From contig SADC01000435.1 in assembly GCA_004194705.1 (NCBI GenBank), forward strand, positions 62,001 to 126,000: a stretch of 64,000 nucleotides of DNA, written 5' to 3'. Source of the DNA: Ditylenchus dipsaci. Its lineage: Eukaryota; Nematoda; Chromadorea; Rhabditida; Anguinidae. The notes beneath the pieces were generated by a model. It did not search any database, was not told where the DNA came from, and worked only from the letters and a program-made list of their open reading frames with translations. Made by a program: the position numbers and the translations under genes. This document shows positions 11,195 through 22,380 of this stretch, piece after piece (position 1 is the first letter of the stretch; every line of letters starts with the position of its first letter).

Positions 11195-11420
11195 CAGTCA
11201 TCAATTTTCCATGGAAAATTTTCCAATTTTCCACTTTCCATTTTCCACTTGTCGAATAGTGAAACAGAAGCGGAATTTTCCATGGAAATTTTCCACTTTT
11301 CACTTTCCACTTTCCATTTCCAATTTTCCATTTTCCAAAATGTTAGTGAAACAGAAAATGACTTTCCATTTTCCATTTTCCACTTTCCATTTTCCAATCT
11401 TCAATTAGTGAAATAGGCCC
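11195..11420. repeat. TGGAAAATGGAAAG word array at the right Harbinger-like end
   Basis: About 200 bp consist of ttttccattttccactttcc-type words interrupted by gtgaaacagaa. The left partner is 4245-4370. Apparent open frames here (for example MENGKWKMENGK) only translate the repeat. Confidence 0.75.
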
Positions 11421-11449
11421 CTGACCAGGTTGGTAGCTGGATCATCAAA

Positions 11450-11718
11450 CAAAGTGATCATCCACTTGGATCAAAAATTTTTCAAAAAAATTTACGTTTT
11501 GGGTTCCTAACCTGTTTTCTGCATCAATTCAATCATCCTAAAGATGGTTTGACAGTAGTAAAATTCAGTTTTGCAAGATTTACGAAAACTGTAAAAATAC
11601 CACAAAACGCAATTTACCGCTGTCAAACCATCTTTAGAATGCTCAAATTAGTGGAAAAAACAAATTTTAGAAACCGAAAACTTAAAAAAAATTTGATTCA
11701 AGTGGACGACCACTTGGT
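11450..11718. mobile_element. Palindromic MITE, CCACTTGGATC family copy 3
   Basis: The ends are gatcatccacttggatcaaa and ttcaagtggacgaccacttgg. The inner mirror is aagatggtttgacagtagta versus cgctgtcaaaccatcttta. About 270 bp. Confidence 0.7.
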
Positions 11719-12100
11719 TTGGTACGTACATACGACATCCAGCAAAACTGCGGTTGGTTTATAGAAAATCTTTGAATTAACAAATATACTTTTCAACACA
11801 AAATTTGAAAGCTCATGCTTTTTATTTCTTTCTGCTAAATTCACAATTTCGGATTCTGGAGGTGTTACCCGTTTATGGAAGGTCCAATGTTGTTTTCCTA
11901 ATCATCCTGAGGCCTACTAGACCTTTAAAAACTATTTTAGTTCAGAAAAAAAATGCTTGCCACCCCGATGGTCCGATCTATGTTATCCATTGTAACTTAA
12001 CTTAGAAATACTCATTGATGAGTCAATGAGCCAAACTTTGTTTGCGTGCGTCCTAACATACACTGGCCAGCCCTTGCCTAAGCCTAAAACTTACAAAAAA

Positions 12101-13040
12101 GGTTAATCATTTTTTTGTGGCAAATTTACTTTTTTTGTGGCAAAAATGTTTTTTTTGTGGCAAATTTACCTTTTTTGTGGCAAATTGCTTTTTTTGTAGC
12201 AAATTTATTTTTTTTTGTAGCAAATTTACTCTTTTCTGTAGCAAATCCGATTTTAGTCCGTAGCACATATACTTGGGCTAGTGTGCTTATTATTCATCCT
12301 TAATTCTCAAAACTTGTATTCTGAGTCTATGAAAGACTTGGACTTCATGAAAGACAAGGGATTAATTGCTCGTAAAGCTGCTGGGCTCTAGGTCTAATCT
12401 AACATATACACCTGGCACACTCTCGCTGCTTCATTACTCAACATCCTCTGATGAATCAGTTATGAAATTCTTAAATTCAAGCTTACCGGATTTACCATCA
12501 ATACAATGCATGATGATGATTCTTTTAGCCTTAGCCACATTTTCCTCCACCATTTTGAGAAGAGCAACACTTCAGTCCGTACGCTTCTGGATCTTAACGG
12601 GCTTTTTCTTGTTAAGAAAAGAGTGTTGGCAGAAATAGCCGGGTGCAAGTGGGATCTTTTGCCAACTTCCTATGATTTTTCAGGAATTTTGTAATTTTCG
12701 GGTGCTGGACCAAACCAAAATTCTCGGTTCGGTTTTCTCGAAAATCGGTTTTCAGTCTAAAAAGACTAAAAACGGTATGCGGATCAAGTGTATCAACAGA
12801 TATATATATATATATATCTGTTGATACACTTGATCCTAACAAACCGTCAAATTTCAGAAACATATATATATGTTTCTGAAATTTTTAGAAATAAATAAGC
12901 ACACTAACTCAAGTATATGTGCTACGGACTAAGATCGGATTTGCTACAAAAAGAGTAAATTAGCTACAGAAAAAATTCGTCCACAAAAAAACATTTCTGC
13001 TACAAAAAAAGTAAATTTGCCACAGAAAAAATGATTAACC
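12101..13040. mobile_element. MULE-type MITE with perfect 9-bp target duplication
   Basis: The ends are GGTTAATCATTTTTTTGTGG and the complement of GGTTAATCATTTTTTCTGTGG. The direct repeat TACAAAAAA lies at 12092-12100 and 13041-13049. Each ~200-bp arm is a run of tttttttgtggcaaatttac words, then mirrored gtccgtagcacatatacttg and agtgtgcttattattcatcc. The 9-bp duplication, long arms and word similarity to the MULE at 23-2122 support a MULE origin. No transposase is visible inside. A second hairpin, caacagatatatatatatctgttg, lies at 12795-12830. Confidence 0.8.
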
Positions 13041-13119
13041 TACAAAAAAACAACAGGGAACCAGGTTAAAAAATTTGATACCTTATATAATATAGGCCCG
13101 ACTTAGCAAACCCAGTCTT

Positions 13120-13460
13120 TCTATATGAACCGGAACAAATGTCCTTTTATACGAGCCGGGAACAATCGGTCATCAGGAACAAACCGTAACCGGGAACAAA
13201 CCGTCATTCCACTCAGTCCGGGAAAAAAATCCCTTTATATGAGCCGGGAACAAACGGTCATTTTATGTAAGCCGGGAACAAACGTCCCTTTTATATAGGC
13301 GGGAACAAAATGACATTGTACCGGTATTAGAAGAACTGCCACCTAGGTGATGCGAAATCATACGCGACGAAATTATGGTCGCGACGAAATTTTGGGCCGG
13401 CGAGATTTCGGCCGCGACGAAATTTCGGTCCGACGAAATTATGGCCGTGTCCGATTTCTG
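13120..13460 (+). repeat. Two adjoining degenerate tandem repeats
   Basis: At 13125-13315 a ~32-bp unit of the type atgagccgggaacaaacggt repeats about six times. At 13350-13450 a ~17-bp unit of the type gcgacgaaatttcggtc repeats about five times. The region is more GC-rich than its surroundings. Confidence 0.7.
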
Positions 13461-13599
13461 TCAGCCCCATACTGCAAACGACATTCCTCACATTAAGTCA
13501 CCGCATGAACTACAGACCACCTCATCTTGGAACAAAAGTTACTAAACAAAAAGTAACTTTATTAGACGCGACAAGGAACAAGGCCGACAAAGACACAAC

Positions 13600-15010
13600 C
13601 ATGAAGCGGACACGGACAATTCATCGTCCCTCATATAAAAGGGACGATTCATCGTTCCCTATGAAAAGGGGATGACTCATCGTCTTTTTTTTTAAATTTT
13701 AGGCTTGGAAAGTGTCAATGCCTTTTTCCTAATCCTTTATAAACCTGATCATTGGTAACATTAAAAGCTGAGGCTAAAGGACGCCCTTGTGTACTCTCCA
13801 ACTGGGTACCACATCTTAAGTGCCCCACCTGGGAGTCGCCTAGGTACCACCACCTGAATGCACCCTCTGGTACTTCCCCCTGGTTAGCGCCAGATCGGCT
13901 CTTAATCATGCTTACCTGGATACCGCCTGCTGGGAACCCCTACCTGGGTAACACCTTCAGAGTACCAGATCCTGGTTACCTCTGTTGCGTCTTCGACGCA
14001 AGTGATGTCTATTCTTCACTTTCCCAATCTGGGGTTTTGGTGCCTATTAGTTAAGCATTCCTGCGGATCCAAAGGAGTGGGATAAATATCCAATACCGGT
14101 GACGCCGGCGCCGATCGGCGCCGGCGCCACTTTGAAAATTCGCGCTGGCGCCAGCGCTTCAAAAAAGGCGGCGCGGGATTATGATATGTTGAAACTAAAA
14201 ATTTTTTTTATTGCTAGCACGATTAAAGAAAAATACTAAAAAAGCCTTAAAATGTCAACAAAATATTTAAAAATAGTGGTACTGTGGTGGTACAACAGTA
14301 ATGCGTGGTTTCTCGGATCTGGCGCCGGCGCCGCTATGAAAAGGGCGCGGGCGCCGGCACCCTAACATGGTAAAATTTTGGCCTGGCGCCGCGCCGGAGC
14401 CGCGCCCCGTGCAGGTATGCAAATATCCCCTCCATTGCCCTTTTTTCCAATTCACGAGCTGTTGCCGTGGCCACTCACGACACCTCCACCTGGATACACT
14501 TACCTAGTACTACCATTTGAGTACCTCCTACTGCTACTTTCACCTGTTACCACCTCCAAGGTTACTCATACTGGGTGCTACGCCAGAGTCCACCTCCTCG
14601 TAGCTATCTGTATAACGTCTATTAAATATCGTAACGTGAATACGGTATTTATCCATTGGTCAACCCTACGAGCACCTCTATCGAATTAAATTAGTTCAGA
14701 TCAAAAGTAAAGAAAAATGTTTCGAATTATCCTCGAACGCTGATCTACCATAAGCCTAAGTAGAAAAACTAAAACTTTGAAAAACCTACCGAAACTGACC
14801 GGTCGACTAATGACCGCCGTCCCAAAAAGGCGATGAATGTCTTTTTAAAGAGACAATGAATTACCGTTTTTAACCAGGGACGATGAATCAACCCTTATAC
14901 GAATGACGATGAATCGTCTCTATTATCCGAGGACGATGAAATGTCTTCTTAATACGAGTGACAATGAATCGTCCTTTTTAACAAGGGACGATGAATTGTC
15001 CCTAACGATA
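13600..15010. repeat. Element with GGGACGATGAATCGTCC word arrays at both ends
   Basis: The left array (13610-13700) reads gggacgattcatcgttcc-type units; the right array (14820-15010) reads gggacgatgaatcgtcc-type units, about eight copies, often inverted. Between them lie ggtaccacctgg-like words (13790-13990, 14480-14600) and a GC-rich palindromic block. Open frames across 13715-14690 only translate repeats. The arrays probably mark the ends of one element, but exact termini were not found. Confidence 0.5.
14090..14412. repeat. GC-rich GGCGCC palindromic element
   Basis: Left block 14095-14175 is dense in gccggcgccgatcggcgcc-type palindromes; right block 14318-14410 mirrors it (ggcgccggcgccgctatgaa). 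An AT-rich core lies between. The GC content contrasts sharply with the flanks, suggesting a separate small inverted-repeat insertion. Confidence 0.6.
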
Positions 15011-15059
15011 AATTGTCACGCACCGATCATGAACACAACATCATGAACACAGCATGAAC

Positions 15060-16119
15060 ATTTACGATGGCATAAATTGATTCTCGCTAATTTTATTTCA
15101 AACATGTGGTTGCTATACGCGAGAAGTTGATCCTCTAGAAGCTGTTCTTGAACCTGTTCCTCCTTCCATGCGATGCTATTTGAGTTCAAGAAAACACCCG
15201 CTGCAATGAAAAGAGCCGGAACCTGAGGCAGTCGCCTAAATAGCTGATAGTCCCTATTGCTCTGAAACAAATTCTGAAACAAAAGCACGACGATCTTACC
15301 TGGAGCTATTTTATAGTCACAAGCAGTTTCCAGCAGTTCGATCATCTTCTCGAGACTTGTTTCACATTCTGCAAGAAAAAGGATATTATGATTGATGAGT
15401 TCTAAAGTGGGTACGTCTCCTGGCACGAAGGTAACTAGCATCTAGACAAATAACATACTTCGTAATTTGCTACGACAGCCTCCATAAATTCACCTAACTG
15501 AACGAAAAAAAGTAAATATAATTTTAGAAGACCACACACATACCAAGTAGCACGATTTTGGCTTCTTCTCCTAAAGATAAACAGTCATAAAAAAGTTCAC
15601 TGGTTCAAATTTACCTTATAACACCTAAGCGATGCCTCAATTACTCTCATGTTCTTGAGATATCTGGAACAAATCGGGTTAGTGTTTGAAGGACGTCTAA
15701 AGTTGAAATAACATACTCCACACGCTCTTTTGCAAATGCTCAGGCGTTAAGGCTGCTTTCATTAATATCATACCAAGATGGTTGCGAAACACTGAAAATT
15801 AAATTGGCCAATTGACAATATTTGCCAAAAATATTCCGAGCTACTGGAGCTGTAATAATCGTAAAAATGGCCCAACAAACTGGACTGACAGCATGAAAAT
15901 AGTTATCCATAGTTAAAGATAAGATGTAAAAAGGTAGAGCGGCCACTTCTATCGTGGCCAAGCCATGAAGCAATTGATTAGCTTGATTAAACTGTCCGAC
16001 CTGATATCCAGAGCATTGACGCCTTCCATTCCAGATTTGCTAATTGTACTTTCATCTGCTCGCGCATTTTTTCTGCCAATCCATGAAGACGATTCGTGCT
16101 CGCTTTCTTTGATGACGGC
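15060..16119 (-). CDS. Unrecognised spliced helical protein gene
   Basis: From ATG 16119 it reads MPSSKKASTNRLHGLAEKMR and KVQLANLEWKA; a one-base shift near 16015 leads to VGQFNQANQLLHGLATIEVA. It continues through VFRNHLGMILMKAALTPEHL, short exons NMRVIEASLRCYK, EKKPKSC and LGEFMEAVVANYE, then a long exon with GDVPTLELINHNILFLAECE, LEKMIELLETACDYKIAPGK and QLFRRLPQVPALFIAAGVF. Exons are joined by short GT-AG introns. Composition suggests an alpha-helical repeat-type protein of about 300 residues. I do not recognise the family. At least two single-base breaks (near 16015 and 15442) disrupt the frame. The 3' end merges into repeats, so the stop is uncertain. Confidence 0.55.
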
Positions 16120-16279
16120 ATAACTTTATATATAAAAAGTAGTAAATTTAGAGGTTGCAGGTTTAGAAAAAGCAAAAGGAAAAAGGAAAATACAGTCAGC
16201 TTTTGAAAAATCCGGCAAAGAATTAAAAATTGGAAAAAGACGACAGTAATTTTGAAAACCATAAAGGCTTTTAAAAAGA

Positions 16280-17320
16280 CTATAGAAATTCAAGACTGTC
16301 ACTACCGCCTTTAAAAAGGCTACAGAAATAGGAATTTTCTTACAGCTTTTTAAAAGGCGGTAGTAAATTAATGAAAACGAACAGCTTTTGAAAAGCCGCG
16401 TAGCTGTTTAAAAAAAATTTCAAGGCTTTTTAAAAAGGCTGTAGTTCAAAAAAATCATTAGTTTTTAAAAAGGCTGTAAACTATGAATAATGTAAAACCG
16501 CTTTTCAAAAAGGCGGTAAAATTTCACAGCTTTTTACAAAAGCGATTGCAAGTCTCTTTACAGGCTTTTTCACCCTGTTCTCAGGAAAAAATTGAAACAC
16601 TGATTTCTAGAGTTTTGTTGCAGCTTCTCTGCATAGTATTCACCATTATACGCAGAATTAAGCAGGCTCACCTTTTAAAATATTAATTTTAAGGATTGAA
16701 TTTTTTTGTGGAAAAAAGAGTTTCAAACACAAAAATCTATTTTTCCCAAAATCGAGGTTTACTTCTGTGATAAAACCTTTTAAGGTTAAAATAGCCCGAA
16801 TGATTTTTTTAATGCAGACCGACTGAACGGTGAATATTCAGCTTTGGAAACAAAAAAATTACGAAGTTGATCAATTTTCAAGTTCCTTTTTGAAACAAAA
16901 TTTCTCTTCCTTCTCGAGAATTTTGCAAAAGGAAAAATGTCTTATTTTTGAAAGACATTTTCTCTTATTTCGTAGTTGACGTTCTTATCTGTTACTGCCT
17001 TTTCGCAGAATATTTTACCGTAAGGATCTTTGCAGAATTTTTTTTACGGAACGAAAAAACCGCCCATTTGTGTCAAATAGTATATTTATTGTAAAATAGA
17101 GTAAAGCATGTTATTTAACTCAAATTATATAAACAGCTTTTATCACAGAAGTAAAACTGATTTTTGAAAAATAGATTTTTGTGTTTCAAACTCTTTTTTC
17201 CACAAAAAAATTCAATCCCTTAAAAATTTAATATTTTGAAAGTGAGCTGCTCAATTCTGCGTATAATGGTAAATAATATGCAGAAAGCTGCAATACAACT
17301 CTAGAAATGTATCCACAAAA
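16280..17320. repeat. Composite hairpin: AAAAAGGCTGTA array plus inverted arms
   Basis: 16290-16520 repeats aaaaaggctgtag and aaaaggcggtaa words, as at 2860-3545. The block 16590-16760 (ccattatacgcagaattaag, gtttcaaacacaaaaatcta) is mirrored at 17140-17310, forming a hairpin with a ~380-bp loop. No coding evidence. Confidence 0.65.
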
Positions 17321-17885
17321 ATATAAAAATTACAATATTTAGACATTTGACATAGGTTGAAACTTTCAATAAGCCATATCTTGAGATCCAACTTCAAAGT
17401 CATGAATCTGTAATTCTAAACTTACTCAAAATTGTCTCTTCTTTCACATGAGACCAGAACTGAGCATTTTAAAAATTTAGAAGAAACCGAAAAGTGGCCT
17501 AGTTTAGAGAAAATGGCTTTTAAATATCTTCGATGTTTGTAGTTTTTTGAAATTTTGAAGATTTTCCAGAAATTTTGTCCAGGTTTCGCAAAACTGCATA
17601 TATCAAAAGATTCAGCATGAAAAATTCTACAATTGGTATATATCAGGTTTAGCTATAAGGGCGTTACCCACTGTTGATGTTTCCTTCTCAGGCCTCTTTT
17701 TTTAACCTTTTTAACTTAGGCTTAGGCTTTAGGCTCAGGGTTGGCCAACACATGTTAGCCCGGACTAAAAAAATGTCTAAGGACTACAAAGGGACTAAAA
17801 ATAAGGCTTAAGTGGCTAAAATAGAACATTGGGCAGAACGACAAAAAAAGTTCAAAAGGGGACAAACGCCTACGCACCAAATAGG
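17300..17885 (-). repeat. Dispersed repeat, copy 2 (inverse of 2225-2815)
   Basis: This is the reverse complement of the 2.2-2.8 kb copy, including gttggccaacacatgttagc and gggcgttacccactgttgat. The two copies sit about 15 kb apart in opposite orientation. Confidence 0.8.
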
Positions 17886-17989
17886 CATTTGACTTGTTAT
17901 AAATTTCGACTTAGATATATCGGGCGCACACTTTTGATCAAAATTGTTTGTATTATTGTCGGCAGTTTTTCTAAATCAAGCCTGAGTTT

Positions 17990-18720
17990 TACTGGATAAT
18001 CTATGCACCAACCAAACGAATCCGAAAAATGATCAGACGGAGGAGATAACATCATATTCGTGTTTCTCGATCCCGATTTCATGAGAAAGCCGCGTTTGTT
18101 TTTGATTCTGAAATAAAACAAAATTCGAACCACAAGGGGTGTCATGGTTTTTTAGTGTTGGTTTTTTAAGTCAAAATTTGAAAAATTTAAATTGGCGCCT
18201 TTTGATTTAAAGGAATAAGGGCTGTATTGGGAGGGGAAGGAATAAAAGGGGCCACTTTTATGGCAGAGCGTTAAAAATTCAAAAATTTTTGTATCTTCGG
18301 CTGCCTCACCATGTTTTTCAACTGAGCCGTGGCAAAAAAGACTCTATATGCATTTTATGGTCAAGAGTACTTCTCGGAATCATGTCTAAGGTAAGTGAGT
18401 TCGAGCATCTCTAACTCTCAAGCCCCCTGCGTCCCGTAGGACGCAGGGCTTGGAGCTGTAATTCGCACACTCACATACCTCAGGCACAAATCACTCGTAA
18501 GTGACTCTGGATGCCCCCCTGAGGTTCGAAATTTTTTTCAGAATAAAAAAAGCGCGGCTTTCTCATGAAATCGGGTCGAAAACACGATATGATGTTATCT
18601 CCTCCATCTGATCAGTCCCCGTGGGGGCGGATTCTGAACTCAAGCAAAAACGGGTGGTGTGGATTATTAGAGAGAAAACGGTATAAAGTTCTTCGAAACA
18701 AAGGTGGTGCTTCTTATCGG
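17990..18720. repeat. Dispersed repeat with gcggctttctcatgaaatcg blocks
   Basis: The block is inverted at 18030-18100 and direct at 18550-18625; a third copy is at 31105-31170. The stretch 18170-18420 (tttaaattggcgccttttga, gaatcatgtctaaggtaagt) recurs inverted at 30720-31050, and part recurs at 59540-59585. 18420-18530 has a hairpin of gcgtcccgtaggacgcaggg. The mirrored layout suggests a foldback element; small open frames here are repeat translations. Confidence 0.6.
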
Positions 18721-18791
18721 GGCTTAAAGCCACACCGTGCCAACCTTGGTTGTTAGTTTTCAAAAGCTGTTTTGACCTTTTTCAATTGCAG

Positions 18792-21414
18792 ATTCTGGAC
18801 TTGGCCTCTACCAAGTTGTCAGAGAACGAGCAGAAACTAATTGAATTAGAAAAGGCAATCACCCATTGCTTGACGATAACGACATGGTCGCTTTCCCACA
18901 TTCTCAAAGAAATCATCCAGGAATGCAAGAACCTGCCAATCTGCTGCTTTCACACTCGAGTGGATGGCAGGAAAGTAAGTTCTCACAATTATAAACATTT
19001 AAATGAAATAAAATCCGTCTTTTAGGTCATGCAATCTACGAGCGCATTGCAAGACCCATGGATTTGGCACCATTGAGCAGAACATCAAAGAACACAATTA
19101 CACTTCGGTGTCTGCTTTCCAAGAGACATTAACAGGTTAGACTTTTCAAACAAAATATTAGAGATAATATTTCTGAAATTACTTTATTTTGATTAATTGA
19201 ATGTTGAAATAAATAAGGAAAAATTTATACAACATTTTTATGATCGAAACTGAAAAATGCCGTCTTTTGACTGATAAGTGCCGTCTTTTTTCCAAACAAA
19301 TCTATAGAATTTTTTCAAAGAAATGACATTAACAGGTAGCCCTGCGACTTTTTCTAAGGACGTATCATTGATTGCATTGATTGCAACATGTTTGCAAAAT
19401 GTAGCACGAAAAACTTAAAGTACTGTATGAATCAAATTATTTTTCCAATTTGTTTTACACTTAACGTTTTTGTGCTAAATTTTACAAAGCTGTTGCAGCA
19501 AATGATACGTCATTGGAAAGCAGAGTCACAGGGCTACTGATGGTGTTAACACTTTGGAAAAATTCTTCAGTTATCTGGCATTTTTCAAATTTTCTTTCTA
19601 AAAATAAAAAAGACGGCACTTTTCAGTCAAAAGATGGCACTTTTTAGTTTCGACCATTTTTATTACTCGATTAGCCATGTTAGCTTAAACGAAAGCTGAG
19701 CAGTCGAAGTACAAAAATTTTATCTCAAACAACTATTTCTTTTTTAAAATCTTTACCGATATTCCTAAAGAAACAATTTAAAAACTTTTTGCCCGCAACG
19801 GTATTTTTTTCAAATACTTATCATTCTGACAAGATTTTAGCGAAGCAAAAAAGCCAGAATCTAAACTTTCAGAGTTACCGATGATTTTGTCAAATTCAAA
19901 AAAAATTATATAAAATCATTAAATTTAAAAAGAAACGTGCATATTTGGGGAAATTAGGTATTTAAGTTTTGCTTAAATCGAATAATGACTTTTTTCTGCC
20001 TTTGACAATCGTCATGCAGAGCTGACTAGCTAGAGGAGATTTGATAAGTTCAGAGACCTTCCAATTAGGCCACTTGATTTTTTATTAGAGGGACCCCTTT
20101 TGTCCCTCACTCTTTTTTATACAGTTTTTTACTTATAATTTTTACAGCTGGAAAGTGCCAAGCAAAATAAAAAAAATTTCAGATCGTCATGAAACAGTCA
20201 GATCTACACGGAGCCAACTCCACATACACTGAAAAAGCTGGAGAATTTTATCTTTGGCAGACCGCGTCTTTTGCAACATAAAGCAAATCTGGCTGAACTG
20301 GAGCGCAACATCCAGCGAGCAATACTGGTGGGAGCTGATGATACGGCACCAGCATGGCTAGTGGAGTGGACTTTAGCGGGGATGCACTGGCAGCAGCCTT
20401 CTTCTCGGGCCACTGGAGGAGATGCGGCTCCAGAGGTTTTTGACTGGAATGGAAGATGGAGAGAGGACAGTAGAATGTCTGCGAGGGAGAGCTCAAGAAG
20501 ACATGGTGTTGCCTGATGGAGAGGAGTGCGCGAGGCTTTGATGGGTATCGACTGACAAAGAAGAACCCCAGGAGGCGGAGGACGAGGAGTTTGAAAGTGG
20601 TGAGTGAGTGTGTAGAGAGACTAGAGTTGCTTGAATACCATGTTCAAACTTTTTTTTGCAATTGCCATGTCAAAAAAGCCTTTTTTTTAATTTCAAAAGC
20701 TATCAAAAATTTCGTTGTAATTTGGAATTTCCTGCATCATTTGAAACCCATCCAAAAGTTTCAACTCGAAACTGTTTGGATCAAAACTTTCCACCAATCG
20801 TAGTGTAGAAAGCGATTATTTGCATGGTATCGCACAAAAAGTTACCTAATTAATTTAAAAATATATTTTTTATGCGGAACTAAAAATGAATAACGCTAAA
20901 TAACAAAACCCATCAACCTATTTTGAAACAAAGGTCAATCCTAGACTAAAATTTTTGACTGCAAGTGTGTACGTAGGGCAAACTCAAGACATGCTGAAAT
21001 TTTGTGCGCAGTCTTGTCTAAAATATTTCAAAAACGAATTGTCTATTTTCTGAAACTTTTGGATTGTTATTTAATCTTCCATGGATCGTGCATATGTCTG
21101 CGCGGGATCCTGATCGGTGATCAATTTGTGTCCTAGATAGGTTCTACAAAAATTCTTTCAACAAGTTTTTAAAAAAATTTAGCGTTCATGAAAACCAAAT
21201 GTTGTTTTGCAGAGAGTGACCCTGGAGTTCTACTGGACGATCTGGCGCTAAGTAACGATGATGAACAGGAGGTTAGCGATGAAAATGAAGGTAAACAACA
21301 CATTTGACAACGAAAAACCCTTTTTGCATAGCTAATATTGCAGAGCCCCGAAGATGGGAGCATGAAGCCCAGTCTAGCCTGCTGCACAGCAAATGCATAC
21401 CACCGGACAACTGA
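18792..21414 (+). CDS. Bromodomain protein with acidic C-terminus (5' end not found)
   Basis: Exon 18792-18974 reads LASTKLSENEQKLIELEKAI. Exon 19026-19135 reads AIYERIARPMDL then GTIEQNIKEHNYTSVSAFQE, the bromodomain Y..I..PMDL.TI......YTS...F core that binds acetyl-lysine. A one-base shift (gg at 19066) separates the halves. After a ~1-kb intron holding a MITE, exon 20183-20599 includes HKANLAELERNIQRAILVGA and ends in acid-rich EEPQEAEDEEFES. Exons 21213-21290 (DPGVLLDDLALSNDDEQEVS) and 21344-21414 (EPRRWEHEAQSSLLHSKCIP, stop) join in frame. It is likely a nuclear chromatin-associated protein. The middle exon frame is uncertain and the subfamily is not assigned. Confidence 0.7.
19236..19665. 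mobile_element. Intronic MITE, family shared with 53.2-53.6 kb
   Basis: The ends are gatcgaaactgaaaaatgcc and the complement ggcactttttagtttcgacc, each followed by gtcttttgactgat/aagtgccgtctttt words. The core (gtagccctgcgactttttc, gcaaaatgtagcacgaaaaa, gggctactgatggtgttaac) is mirrored and matches 53290-53530. It sits in the bromodomain gene's intron and does not affect the flanking splice sites. Confidence 0.7.
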
Positions 21415-21439
21415 ATGCAGATCTAGCTCTGAGTACTCA

Positions 21440-21960
21440 GATGCTGATGAAGATGAGGAGTGAGAATGGCCAAACGACCATTTAGACAATATTGACTCTT
21501 CATTGTAAATTATGTATATATCATGGTAAAATAATTGTAGAGCTTGTATTCAAATAATAAAAGGATAATTACTTCATAAAGTAATTACGTATAACTCAAA
21601 AAAGTTCCCCTCCACCAAACTAACGAATTCGTCTAGAATGATTTTATTTTCAATTACTCAATGCAACATTCTATCAAATTTCGGGTTGTATCGCATTCCC
21701 TCCTCTCCAACGTTATGTTTCTACAGCCTTCCTAGGAATTCCGGTTTCCTGTATCATCTTCTTGGCGTCCAAGCCAATAGAAACCTTTCGACTATTGATT
21801 GTGCTTTTCGAAAAATCATTGACTTCTTCAATTTTTGCGGCTGAATTACTTCTTAGTCTTTTTTCGTAAGCTTTCGAGATTGTCATAAACACAGTGTTCT
21901 TTGGTCCTGTTTTGATGGCTGTGCGTAACGTGCAAGAAAAAAACAAAAAAACTAGTTTTG
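21440..21960. other. Anonymous DNA downstream of the bromodomain gene
   Basis: The 3' flank contains an AATAAT/AATAAA-like stretch near 21555, a possible polyadenylation signal. I see no further exon with supporting splice signals or homology, and no repeat boundary until about 21960. Confidence 0.4.
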
Positions 21961-22135
21961 GCGAAAAAATGCCCAGTTTTTCTTTGTAGTTAAAAAGGCA
22001 AAAAATCTGCTAGTTTTTGTAAAAATGCTCTAGATCAAGGACTAAGTCGGAATATTTTGGCTACCGTTATGATAGAAAATCCATTTGTTGCTTGTTTTCG
22101 CTTGAATAAATGTCTTTACTAAAGCACAATAAAAA
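21960..22135. repeat. Inverted repeat partner of 26.24-26.40 kb
   Basis: gatcaaggactaagtcgga, tattttggctaccgttatg and aaaatccatttgttgc are mirrored at 26280-26355. The copies could be the ends of one ~4.4-kb element or two independent copies. Confidence 0.6.
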
Positions 22136-22380
22136 TTACAGAGTATCATAACTAGGATAAAATATCGATAGCGCAGGGCTTGTAACTCAGAATTTCGAAA
22201 AAGGACATTCGGGTAAAAGAAACATTTTGACCATTTTTCGTCAAAAAGTGCCATTTTTTCAGCGCATATTGCCATTTTAAAGCGAAAAACAAGATTTTGA
22301 CTAAAACTCAAAAATAAAAAAGATTTGGGGTTCTAAAAAAGGACAAATCTTTTAAAAAAAGACACATACGGGCCCTCGAT

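Larger units (their letters stand above)
4231..11420. mobile_element. Harbinger-like terminal pair enclosing a nested transposon stack
   Basis: The left end reads GGCCTATTTCACTAATTGAA and the right end is its complement followed by CCC. Both ends continue into arrays of ggaaaatggaaagtgg words. CTG flanks both sides (4228-4230 and 11421-11423), though one G of the expected GGGCC is missing on the left. GGGCC starts and CWG target triplets fit PIF/Harbinger. A shorter relative lies at 57212-58726 with CAG on both sides. The 7.2-kb interior holds a foldback element, a split palindromic MITE, a hAT element and other palindromes. The alternative is two independent end fragments in opposite orientation; the shared CTG favours one element. 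Confidence 0.5.

Noticed and set aside
11194..11408. Open frames on both strands across the ggaaaatggaaagtgg array
   Set aside because: They only translate the repeated word (MENGKWKMENGK and similar) and have no splice or domain support.
15425..15442. A possible 17-nt intron (gtatgttatttgtctag) in the unknown gene
   Set aside because: The reading frames on each side can equally be joined by adding one A at the agatg junction, and single-base breaks are frequent in this window, while all well-supported introns are 37 nt or longer.
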